Positions 24,424 to 30,555 of a DNA stretch of 30,555 bases are shown here, piece by piece. A model generated the notes under the pieces. The model ran no database searches, was not told where the DNA came from, and saw only the letters and a list, made by a program, of their open reading frames with translations. The stretch comes from JAYODZ01 sp965660195 (GTDB taxonomy: Bacteria; Pseudomonadota; Alphaproteobacteria; RS24). Position numbers and translations under genes: made by a program. Numbering within the stretch: position 1 is the first letter of the stretch; every line of letters begins with the position of its first letter. The stretch is taken from NCBI GenBank assembly GCA_965660195.1, contig CBFHZM010000017.1, forward strand, positions 1-30,555. The letters run 5' to 3'.

Positions 24424-25622
24424 ACCAAGCTCTCGCAAAACCGTTTAATACGCCGACAAGCCTCTGTCAGATTGTCATCCGATGTCGCATAGCTAATGCG
24501 GAAAAATGGCGACAATCCAAAGGCGGCACCATGGACAACCGCAACGCCCTCTGCTTCGAGCAAAGCGGTTGCAAAGTCTTCATCTGATGTGATCTTCATA
24601 CCCGATGGCGTCGTCTTGCCGATACAGCCCTCGCATGATGGATAAACATAAAAAGCGCCCTCTGGCGTCAGACACGAAATCCCATCCGCTTCATTCAAAA
24701 GCTCGACCACCATATCGCGCCGGCGTTTGAAAACGAGATTCCGCTCAGCGATATAATCCTGCGGACCATTTAAGGCTTCGACCGACGCCCACTGACTGAT
24801 TGATGTCGGGTTTGACGTCGACTGCGATTGAATTTTATTCATCGCCTTGATCAGAATATCAGGTCCAGCGGCATAGCCAATTCGCCAGCCCGTCATAGCA
24901 TAGGCTTTCGACACACCGTTCATCGTCAGTGTACGATCGTAAAGCTGTGGCTCGACCTGCACCGGTGTCGCAAAAACAAAATTGTCATAGGTCAAGTGCT
25001 CATACATATCATCGGTCAAAACCCAAACATCGGGATACCGAAGCAAAACATCAGTGAGTTTTTTCAACTCTGCTGCGGTATAAGCGGCGCCCGTTGGGTT
25101 GGACGGTGAGTTGAAAATGAACCATTTGGTTTTCGGCGTGATCGCTGCTTCCAAATCCTCGGGCTGCAGCTTGAAGCCATGCTCGGCCTGCGTCGCAACA
25201 ATCACTGGTGAGCCGCCCGCCAAATTCACAATATCGGGATAAGACACCCAATACGGCGCCGGAATAATAACTTCGTCGCCAGGGTTGAGCGTCGCCATCA
25301 TGGCGTTGTAGATGATTGGCTTACCACCCGGCGCAACAAAACATTGCGCCGGCTCATAGTCGAGACCATTTTCGCGCTTAAATTTATTGGCAATAGCAGC
25401 CTTCAACTCTGGGATACCGCCGACATCCGTATATTTAGTTTCACCGCGCTGGATAGCTTCGATCGCCGCTTGTTTAATATTATCCGGCGTATCAAAATCA
25501 GGCTCCCCTGCACCCAGACCAATGACATCACGGCCCTCGGCTTTCAACTGACGCGCCTTTTGCGTCGCAGCAATAGTGGCTGAAGGTTGAACTCGGTTTA
25601 GACTATCTGAGATGAAAGACAT
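24420..25622 (-). CDS. Class I PLP-dependent aminotransferase, aspartate aminotransferase type
   Basis: A 400-residue fold-type I aminotransferase, resembling the Ib subgroup aspartate/prephenate aminotransferases of alphaproteobacteria. The PLP lysine is Lys239 in NGVSKAYAMTGWRIGY; Asn/Asp/Tyr cofactor contacts appear in FNSPSNPTGA (170-179) and LTDDMYEHL (202-210), and the carboxylate-binding Arg is in PFFRISYATS near the C-terminus. It probably interconverts aspartate and oxaloacetate; activity on prephenate is possible in this subgroup. The downstream end overlaps the convergent VWA gene by 4 bases, and the SAM methyltransferase gene lies 69 bases upstream on the same strand. Confidence 0.92.
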   Translation of the reverse strand: MSFISDSLNRVQPSATIAATQKARQLKAEGRDVIGLGAGEPDFDTPDNIKQAAIEAIQRGETKYTDVGGIPELKAAIANKFKRENGLDYEPAQCFVAPGGKPIIYNAMMATLNPGDEVIIPAPYWVSYPDIVNLAGGSPVIVATQAEHGFKLQPEDLEAAITPKTKWFIFNSPSNPTGAAYTAAELKKLTDVLLRYPDVWVLTDDMYEHLTYDNFVFATPVQVEPQLYDRTLTMNGVSKAYAMTGWRIGYAAGPDILIKAMNKIQSQSTSNPTSISQWASVEALNGPQDYIAERNLVFKRRRDMVVELLNEADGISCLTPEGAFYVYPSCEGCIGKTTPSGMKITSDEDFATALLEAEGVAVVHGAAFGLSPFFRISYATSDDNLTEACRRIKRFCESLV

Positions 25623-25691
25623 GGTTTTTCCCTTTGCGATGCGACTGGAGATTATCCACTAGACCCCACGAATTCAACAGGAATTGCGCTT

Positions 25692-26507
25692 TTAAGAGGC
25701 TTTAACTGCAAAAAATTGATAGCGATTTACGGAAAAGAAAAAGCCGCCATTCTCTTTTAGTTTCTCCTGCTCATTGACGAAGGCATTCACCTGATCTTCA
25801 TCCAACGACGTGCCATCAAGATTACCTCTAATGAAATTGATGATCGCCGGTAACATGTGACCAATATAGCCATGCCCCTGCCAGCCGACTTGCAACATGG
25901 GAATAATCTGCGATGCCATCAAATCAAACTTGGCTCGCCGTAAATCTTGCGGCAGACGGGATGGCAGGAACGGGTGCACCAGATGTCGATCCCAAACCCG
26001 CATCATCTTCTCAAGACGCTCTGGCGTCGCCGTGTTCATTACGACGCTATTCCAATCAGTATCCACAATCACGCAACGTCCGCCAGGGCGCAAAACCCGG
26101 TTAATCTCGGAAAGCGCCAAATCAATATCGTCGACATATTCGAGTACTTGCGTCGTGACAACGGCATCAAAATAACCATCGGGATAGGGCAAAGCGGCAG
26201 CATTACCTAACTTACATTCGGCTTGCGCCAAATCGGCCACGCGGGTCTGCGCCATGGTCACCATAGCATCCGAAACATCAATCCCACAGGCACGGCCAAG
26301 CGGCCCGACCAGAATTGCGATGTCGCGCAACAAAAGCCCCGGCCCGACTCCAATATCTAGGATTTTCTCATCGGGCTTGGCCGCCAAACTATCCAACGTT
26401 ATGCCGCGTTGACGGACCACGTCGGGAGTTAGGTACATGCGCTCCACCGAGCGGGCTTGCTCCAAATCAAAACTAATGATGCGGTCAGTGCCTGTGGTCT
26501 TAGTCAT
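25692..26507 (-). CDS. Class I SAM-dependent methyltransferase
   Basis: A 271-residue methyltransferase of the UbiE-like Methyltransf_11 type. The SAM-binding motif I is ILDIGVGPGLLL (49-60), then GIDVSDAMVTMAQ, then motif FDAVVTTQVLEYVDD and LRPGGRCVIVDTDW. The C-terminal third has no recognisable catalytic feature and probably sets substrate choice. GGAG precedes the ATG. It may share a transcript with the aminotransferase 69 bases downstream. The substrate is unknown; a quinone, lipid or small-molecule target are all possible. Confidence 0.85.
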   Translation of the reverse strand: MTKTTGTDRIISFDLEQARSVERMYLTPDVVRQRGITLDSLAAKPDEKILDIGVGPGLLLRDIAILVGPLGRACGIDVSDAMVTMAQTRVADLAQAECKLGNAAALPYPDGYFDAVVTTQVLEYVDDIDLALSEINRVLRPGGRCVIVDTDWNSVVMNTATPERLEKMMRVWDRHLVHPFLPSRLPQDLRRAKFDLMASQIIPMLQVGWQGHGYIGHMLPAIINFIRGNLDGTSLDEDQVNAFVNEQEKLKENGGFFFSVNRYQFFAVKAS

Positions 26508-26661
26508 GAAAACTCCGAGCGGTCTCTCGTTTTATTTTGCATTTTCGTTAAGCGCGCTACATCCCTCACCACGATCACTAAGTTTGACCGGGCGCGATCT
26601 GTTGTCCGCCACAGATTGGTGCTAATCTATCATCGAAGCGAGAAGAGTGCAAAAGAGATCG

Positions 26662-28875
26662 ATGTCGAGTTTAACAGGGATAGGTGAATTGCCGCCAATT
26701 GCGGAGCCAGGCCTCAGCGCAACGCAATTGGCCCGCTTTCGGCCGCACCGCCCCGAACGCCCGGAGAAATTGGAAGGCGGCAAGGCCTTCGAGTTTGTCT
26801 CACCCTTTTCGCCTGCAGGCGATCAGCCAGCGGCGATCGAAGAGCTACTATCCGGGCTGGCAGCGGAAGACCGCGATCAAGTTCTCCTCGGGGTGACGGG
26901 GTCGGGCAAGACCTTTACCATGGCGCAGGTTATCGCCCGCGCCAATCGCCCCGCCCTGATCCTAGCCCCCAACAAAACCCTCGCAGCGCAACTTTATGGA
27001 GAATTTAAATCCTTCTTCCCAAATAACGCTGTGGAATATTTTGTCTCCTATTACGATTACTACCAGCCGGAAGCTTATGTGCCGCGCACCGACACTTTTA
27101 TCGAAAAAGAAAGCAATATTAATGAGCAGATTGATCGCATGCGGCACTCCGCCACGCGCGCACTGCTAGAGCGCGACGATGTAATTATTGTCGCTTCTGT
27201 TTCTTGTATTTATGGCATTGGCTCAGTTGAAAGCTATACTGCCATGACGTTTGAAGTTAAACGCGGTGGCACACTGCCACGCGCGCAACTGCTAGCCGAC
27301 CTCGTGGCCTTGCAATATCGCCGAAACGAGCTCGGCTTTGCCCGCGGCGATTTTCGCGTTCGCGGCGATACGATCGAGCTCTTCCCAGCTCACTATGAGG
27401 ATCGTGCCTGGCGGATTGAATTATTTGGCGACGAGGTCGATGCGCTAACCGAGATTGATCCTTTAACCGGCGAAAAAAAGGCGAATTTGGAGAAAATCCG
27501 TATCTATGCCAATTCGCACTACGTGACCCCTGGCCCAACCCTGAAGCAAGCCGCTGAGGAGATCAAAAAAGATCTACAACTGCGCTTGCAAGAATTCACC
27601 AAAGCCAATCGCTTGCTCGAAGCGCAACGTCTGGAACAACGCACCTCGTATGACATCGAAATGATTGAGGCAGTTGGCTCTTGCGCGGGCATTGAAAATT
27701 ACTCGCGCTATCTCACTGGGCGCAAGACGGGTGAACCACCCCCCACCTTGTTCGAATATTTACCCGATGAGGCAATTGTCTTTGTTGATGAGAGCCATGT
27801 CACCGTGCCGCAAATCGGCGGCATGTTTCGCGGTGACTTCAAACGTAAAACCACCCTCGCGGAATATGGGTTTCGCTTACCCAGTTGCGTTGATAATCGC
27901 CCAATGAAATTCGAAGAATGGAATTTGATGCGGCCGCAAACCGTTTATGTGTCGGCAACCCCCGGTCCATGGGAGCTCGAACAAACTGGCGGCGTGTTTG
28001 TCGAGCAGGTGATCCGTCCGACAGGCCTGATCGATCCGGTATGCGATATCCGGCCGGCACGACACCAGGTCGATGACTTGCTCGACGAATGTCATAAGGT
28101 GGTCAAACGCGGCGAGCGGATACTGGTCACTACCCTGACCAAAAAAATGGCCGAAGACCTGACCGAGTACATGCACGAACAAGGCTTGCGCGTGCGCTAC
28201 ATGCATTCCGATATTGACACGCTGGAGCGAATTGAGATCGTCCGTGATCTGCGCCTTGGCGTGTTCGATATTTTGATTGGCATTAACCTGTTGCGCGAGG
28301 GCCTCGATATTCCAGAATGCTCGCTGGTTGCTATTCTCGATGCCGACAAAGAAGGTTTTCTGCGTTCCGAGACATCGCTGATCCAGACCATCGGACGCGC
28401 CGCGCGACATGTTAATGGGCGAGTAATTTTATACGCCGATAAAGAGACGGGCTCAATGCAACGGGCTTTATCCGAGACCCAAAGACGTCGGGAGCGTCAG
28501 ATCGCTCACAATACAGAACACAATATCACGCCACGTGGTATCGAGAAATCAGTCGCTGATATTATCGAAGGCATAACCCAACCACAGAATGCAGCAGCAC
28601 CTGGGGCTTACCAGCCGCTTGAGGGCATGGCGGAAGCCCCCCCCATGGGCGATAACTTACGAACCCACATCGAAACCCTAGAGAAGCAAATGATGCAAGC
28701 CGCAGCTGATCTAGAGTTTGAAACGGCAGCCCGTTTGCGGGATGAAATTCGAAGACTGCAGGAAACCGAGCTAATAATAGCAGATGACCCTTTCGCACGG
28801 CAGAGTGACGTCCATAGCCAACTCGACCCAAAGGCCACAAAACGGCCGCAGGCACGGCGCGGCAGGAAACGCTAA
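26662..28875 (+). CDS. uvrB: Excinuclease ABC subunit B
   Basis: Damage-recognition helicase of nucleotide excision repair, 737 residues. It shows Walker A GVTGSGKT (77-84), the beta-hairpin that inserts into DNA (YYDYYQPEAYVPRTDT), helicase motifs VDESHVTVPQIGGM and LIQTIGRAARH, and the C-terminal UVR motif (LEKQMMQAAADLEFETAARLRDEI) that contacts UvrC. I chose ATG 26662; an in-frame GTG at 26647 would add five residues. No GTTC-N7-GTTC SOS box is visible in the 150 bases upstream. The first bases of uvrC lie 1.6 kb downstream, after the SDR and folB. Confidence 0.97.
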   Translation: MSSLTGIGELPPIAEPGLSATQLARFRPHRPERPEKLEGGKAFEFVSPFSPAGDQPAAIEELLSGLAAEDRDQVLLGVTGSGKTFTMAQVIARANRPALILAPNKTLAAQLYGEFKSFFPNNAVEYFVSYYDYYQPEAYVPRTDTFIEKESNINEQIDRMRHSATRALLERDDVIIVASVSCIYGIGSVESYTAMTFEVKRGGTLPRAQLLADLVALQYRRNELGFARGDFRVRGDTIELFPAHYEDRAWRIELFGDEVDALTEIDPLTGEKKANLEKIRIYANSHYVTPGPTLKQAAEEIKKDLQLRLQEFTKANRLLEAQRLEQRTSYDIEMIEAVGSCAGIENYSRYLTGRKTGEPPPTLFEYLPDEAIVFVDESHVTVPQIGGMFRGDFKRKTTLAEYGFRLPSCVDNRPMKFEEWNLMRPQTVYVSATPGPWELEQTGGVFVEQVIRPTGLIDPVCDIRPARHQVDDLLDECHKVVKRGERILVTTLTKKMAEDLTEYMHEQGLRVRYMHSDIDTLERIEIVRDLRLGVFDILIGINLLREGLDIPECSLVAILDADKEGFLRSETSLIQTIGRAARHVNGRVILYADKETGSMQRALSETQRRRERQIAHNTEHNITPRGIEKSVADIIEGITQPQNAAAPGAYQPLEGMAEAPPMGDNLRTHIETLEKQMMQAAADLEFETAARLRDEIRRLQETELIIADDPFARQSDVHSQLDPKATKRPQARRGRKR

Positions 28876-28926
28876 CCTCGTGCAATTCAATTTCCTGATC
28901 CTCAAACTTCTGGTACAAGACGCTCT

Positions 28927-29691
28927 ATGACGCAACCCGCTTCTCATACTTGTCTCATTACTGGCGCCGCAAAACGCATTGGCCGAAGCCTTGCCCTTGG
29001 GTTGGCTAAACAAGGTTGGAATATTGCAATTCATTACAGCCAATCAAAAGCCGATGCTGAAAGCCTGTGTAAAGAGATCGAAGCACTCGGACAAAAAGCG
29101 CTCTTATTGCAAGCCGACCTCTCTAGTAGTGATGCGACAGCAGAACTGATAACCAAGACGCGCGCAGCGTTAGGGCCGATTAATTTGCTGATCAATAATG
29201 CCTCGCTTTTCGAGCGCGATACAATTGACACCCTCGAGCTTGCAAGCTGGGATGCACATCTGAACACCAACCTGCGGGCGCCAGCGCTGCTCATGCGTGA
29301 TTTCGCGGCGCAAGCCGCCGCGGGCGACAGCATCATCAATATTATCGACCAGCGGGTCTGGCGCCTGACGCCCGATTTTATCAGCTATACGGTATCAAAA
29401 TCGGGCCTCTGGACGCTAACGCAAACCTTTGCGCAAGCGCTGGCCCCCCGTGGCATTCGGGTAAATGCCATTGGCCCGGGGCCAACGCTTCCCAACCCAC
29501 GACAAGATCAGGCGGAATTCGAGAAACAAACCAAACTCGTGCCACTTGGTGTTGGCGCCGCACCGGAAGATATTTTTAACGCTGTGCAGTATTTGTTGAC
29601 GGCGCATGCTGTTACCGGACAAATGCTCGCAGTTGACGGCGGCCAGCACCTCGCTTGGCAGACCCCCGATGTAACGCAAGTCAAGGAGTGA
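28927..29691 (+). CDS. Pteridine reductase-like SDR (FolM/PTR1 type)
   Basis: A 254-residue SDR whose details fit the pteridine/dihydrofolate reductase branch. The cofactor loop is TGAAKRIG (12-19), the TGxxxRxG form seen in PTR1 and FolM. The usual catalytic Ser is replaced by Asp141 (IINIIDQ), 13 residues before Tyr154, and Lys158 completes YxxxK; PTR1 has the same Asp-Tyr-Lys arrangement. It lies 5 bases upstream of folB, so a role in reducing dihydromonapterin, dihydrobiopterin or dihydrofolate is a good inference. The C-terminus VTGQMLAVDGGQHL is standard for SDRs. Confidence 0.85.
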   Translation: MTQPASHTCLITGAAKRIGRSLALGLAKQGWNIAIHYSQSKADAESLCKEIEALGQKALLLQADLSSSDATAELITKTRAALGPINLLINNASLFERDTIDTLELASWDAHLNTNLRAPALLMRDFAAQAAAGDSIINIIDQRVWRLTPDFISYTVSKSGLWTLTQTFAQALAPRGIRVNAIGPGPTLPNPRQDQAEFEKQTKLVPLGVGAAPEDIFNAVQYLLTAHAVTGQMLAVDGGQHLAWQTPDVTQVKE

Positions 29692-29696
29692 TTGTG

Positions 29697-30098
29697 GTGA
29701 ACCAACTAGCTCAAAACCCCTTTAGCTATGCTTGTGCGCAGCGCGGTTTGCGGCATGTCTTTATCCGCGAGCTTAAACTCCTGGCTTCGATCGGCATCCA
29801 CCCGCATGAGCGCGACCGAAAACAGATGATCTCTATCGACGTCAATGTTGCTGTGAAAGAGCACGGTGTTTTGCCGAGCCAAATTTCTGAGGTCGTGTGC
29901 TACGAGACCCTATGCCGGCAGATCAAAGACTTGGTCACCACAGGTCATATAGAACTCGTTGAGACACTCGCTGAGGACATTGCCAGTACAATATTACGCG
30001 ACCACCGCATTTTAATGGTACGAGTCAGCATCGAAAAGCCAGAAGCAATCGCTGAAGCGGCCGCCGTCGGCGTCGAAATCGAGCGTCATCAGCGCTAA
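29697..30098 (+). CDS. folB: Dihydroneopterin aldolase
   Basis: Converts 7,8-dihydroneopterin to 6-hydroxymethyl-dihydropterin and glycolaldehyde in folate synthesis. The 133-residue protein has the family pattern: SIGIHPHERDRKQMISIDVNV near the N-terminus, a conserved Tyr in VVCYETL, LVETLAEDIA, and the catalytic Lys in VRVSIEKPEAI. The start is probably GTG 29697 (or GTG 29694), because AAGGAG at 29683-29688 is spaced 8 (or 5) bases away. An ATG further upstream at 29655 lies inside the SDR gene and is unlikely. It forms a two-gene unit with the pteridine reductase-like SDR. Confidence 0.92.
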   Translation: MNQLAQNPFSYACAQRGLRHVFIRELKLLASIGIHPHERDRKQMISIDVNVAVKEHGVLPSQISEVVCYETLCRQIKDLVTTGHIELVETLAEDIASTILRDHRILMVRVSIEKPEAIAEAAAVGVEIERHQR

Positions 30099-30261
30099 TT
30101 CTCACCAATCAAAAATTTTTAAGGCTCTGAAAAACATATGTTTTTTCTTAAATATGAGTTGTGCACAGGCGACCTGCCAAATTTTCACATTTTTGTAAAG
30201 TAGGAGAAACGAAGAAAAAAAATTTTTTTGTGCCCTTGATTTTGTTTTTTATAATAAAATC

Positions 30262-30346
30262 ATATAGTTAAAAACTATGCCTAATTATTGAGCAAACTGG
30301 TCTCAGGCATTAAAAAACAATAACTTGGCCGCCGAGATTGTTTTTT
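30262..30346 (+). ncRNA. Candidate small RNA (or uvrC leader with terminator)
   Basis: A possible RNA of about 85 bases. A perfect TATAAT at 30250-30255 would start transcription near 30262, although no good -35 is seen (TTGTGC with a 16-base spacer is weak). Within it are three hairpins: ATAGTT-AAA-AACTAT (30264-30278), a 9-bp stem with a bulge pairing ATGCCT and GAG with CTCAGGCAT (30277-30310), and the terminator. The first two share two bases and are alternatives at their junction. The conserved family, if any, is unknown. It could instead be an attenuated uvrC leader. This is inference from structure only. Confidence 0.35.
30312..30346 (+). terminator. Strong rho-independent terminator upstream of uvrC
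   Basis: A perfect 10-bp outer stem AAAAAACAAT/ATTGTTTTTT encloses, after an AA bulge, a 5-bp inner stem CTTGG/CCGAG (one G-U) with loop CCG, and ends in six Ts. It lies 214 bases after folB and 132 bases before uvrC. It could end the folB transcript or a separate small RNA. The A-rich left arm would also allow function on the other strand. Confidence 0.75.
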
Positions 30347-30365
30347 ATCAACACAGTTATCAACA
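30345..30365 (+). repeat. Two tandem DnaA-box-like 9-mers
   Basis: TTATCAACA occurs at 30345-30353 and again at 30357-30365, in the same orientation and 12 bases apart. Each differs at one position from the DnaA-box consensus TTATCCACA. A third near-match, TTGTGCACA, is at 30159-30167. Whether DnaA binds here is not known. Confidence 0.5.
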
Positions 30366-30478
30366 TATCCCGTGGAGAGAATTTCTAACTTTTTTGCGCA
30401 AATTATGGCTTGCAGCTTCAGCTTTATGTAATTTTATACCAGACGCATCATATTTCGATGTAATAGGACTGAAACTTA

Positions 30479-30555
30479 ATGAAAGATCAGCTGACCCCGA
30501 TAGGGCGTGACTTAATCGCCGCCAAGGTAAAGACCCTACCTTCAGCGCCCGGGGT
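30479..30555 (+). CDS. uvrC: UvrC N-terminus, 3' end outside window
   Basis: An ATG at 30479 opens a frame that runs to the window end (25 codons). It begins MKDQLTPIGRD and continues LIAAKVKTLPSAPGV, which matches the conserved start of the UvrC GIY-YIG nuclease domain (the segment ending in LPxxPGVY). AGGA lies about 11 bases before the ATG. UvrC makes both incisions in nucleotide excision repair together with UvrB, whose gene is 1.6 kb upstream. Only the N-terminal tip is visible, so domain content beyond this is unseen. Confidence 0.85.
   Translation, partial: MKDQLTPIGRDLIAAKVKTLPSAPG

Larger units (their letters stand above)
30099..30478. other. AT-rich intergenic region between folB and uvrC
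   Basis: This 380-base stretch has no credible protein gene; the small frames in it (for example 30138-30203 and 30325-30510) lack ribosome-binding sites and recognisable content. It holds a perfect 16-base palindrome AAAAACATATGTTTTT (30130-30145), an A8T7 tract (30215-30229) likely to bend DNA, a TATAAT (30250-30255), a strong terminator hairpin (30312-30346), and three DnaA-box-like 9-mers (30159-30167, 30345-30353, 30357-30365). It is clearly more AT-rich than the rest of the window. Confidence 0.8.

Noticed and set aside
30138..30203. A 21-codon frame beginning in the palindrome after folB
   Set aside because: No Shine-Dalgarno sequence, no recognisable content; length expected by chance in AT-rich DNA.
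30325..30510. A 61-codon frame upstream of uvrC
   Set aside because: It starts inside the terminator hairpin, overlaps the uvrC start in another frame and has no ribosome-binding site.
1..30555. CRISPR arrays, insertion sequences, prophage, toxin-antitoxin or defence genes
   Set aside because: No regularly spaced repeats, transposase, integrase, phage structural gene or defence-type pair was seen; the short repeats at 30.2-30.4 kb are not array-like.

Overview
The window reads as a piece of an alphaproteobacterial chromosome of roughly 50-55% GC (estimated by eye), probably a Rhodospirillales-like lineage and probably from a draft or metagenome assembly, since it contains a run of 10 Ns. The taxonomic reading rests on several things: a two-subunit PurS/PurQ system with small PurL; the gene run purB-purC-purS-purQ-purL-bolA-grxD; a eukaryote-like NADP isocitrate dehydrogenase; an NDUFS6-type zinc-finger protein; a DksA that has lost most of its zinc-finger cysteines; and a GTTC-N7-GTTC-type SOS box at recA. 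Species cannot be named from sequence alone.

Layout: (1) 1-4777 (+): a tightly packed run of an alpha/beta hydrolase (cut by the window edge), a crotonase-fold protein, an SDR, an M20 amidohydrolase, a small CHCC zinc-finger protein and a membrane-anchored alpha/beta hydrolase. The first four overlap or nearly abut and look like an acyl-CoA/amide catabolic operon of unknown substrate. (2) 4805-7177 (-): tRNA-Leu(UAA), a lipoprotein metallo-beta-lactamase-fold hydrolase, a small secreted protein with its own terminator, and a CinA N-domain protein. (3) 7282-14706 (+): map, radC, then the purine block purB-purC-purS-purQ-purL followed by bolA and grxD, closed by a bidirectional terminator. (4) 14745-16426 (-): rpsD with a near-consensus promoter, and trmJ. 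(5) 16511-17731 (+) icd, convergent with alaS (-), then recA (-) with terminator, promoter and LexA-like site, then dksA (-). (6) 22386-24423 (+): a MoxR-type AAA+ ATPase (interrupted by the assembly gap) and its CoxE-type VWA partner, overlapping convergently with an aminotransferase (-), then a SAM methyltransferase (-). (7) 26662-30098 (+): uvrB, a pteridine-reductase-like SDR and folB. (8) 30099-30478: a 380-bp AT-rich intergenic region with structured elements, followed by the first 25 codons of uvrC, cut by the window end.

How the genes work together: the pur block covers FGAM synthesis (PurSQL), SAICAR formation (PurC) and the two lyase steps (PurB). BolA and GrxD are the usual iron-sulfur trafficking pair. 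The SDR next to folB has the TGxxxRxG and Asp-Tyr-Lys signature of pteridine reductases, so the pair probably serves pterin/folate metabolism. DNA repair is well represented (recA, uvrB, uvrC, radC), but only recA shows an SOS-like box.

Most of the window is ordinary housekeeping. The parts most worth a second look are the 30.1-30.5 kb intergenic region (a possible small RNA with a strong terminator next to two tandem DnaA-box-like 9-mers), the crotonase that lacks both canonical catalytic glutamates inside a possible catabolic operon, and the FolM/PTR1-like enzyme beside folB. I did not find a defence system, prophage, insertion sequence or CRISPR array.
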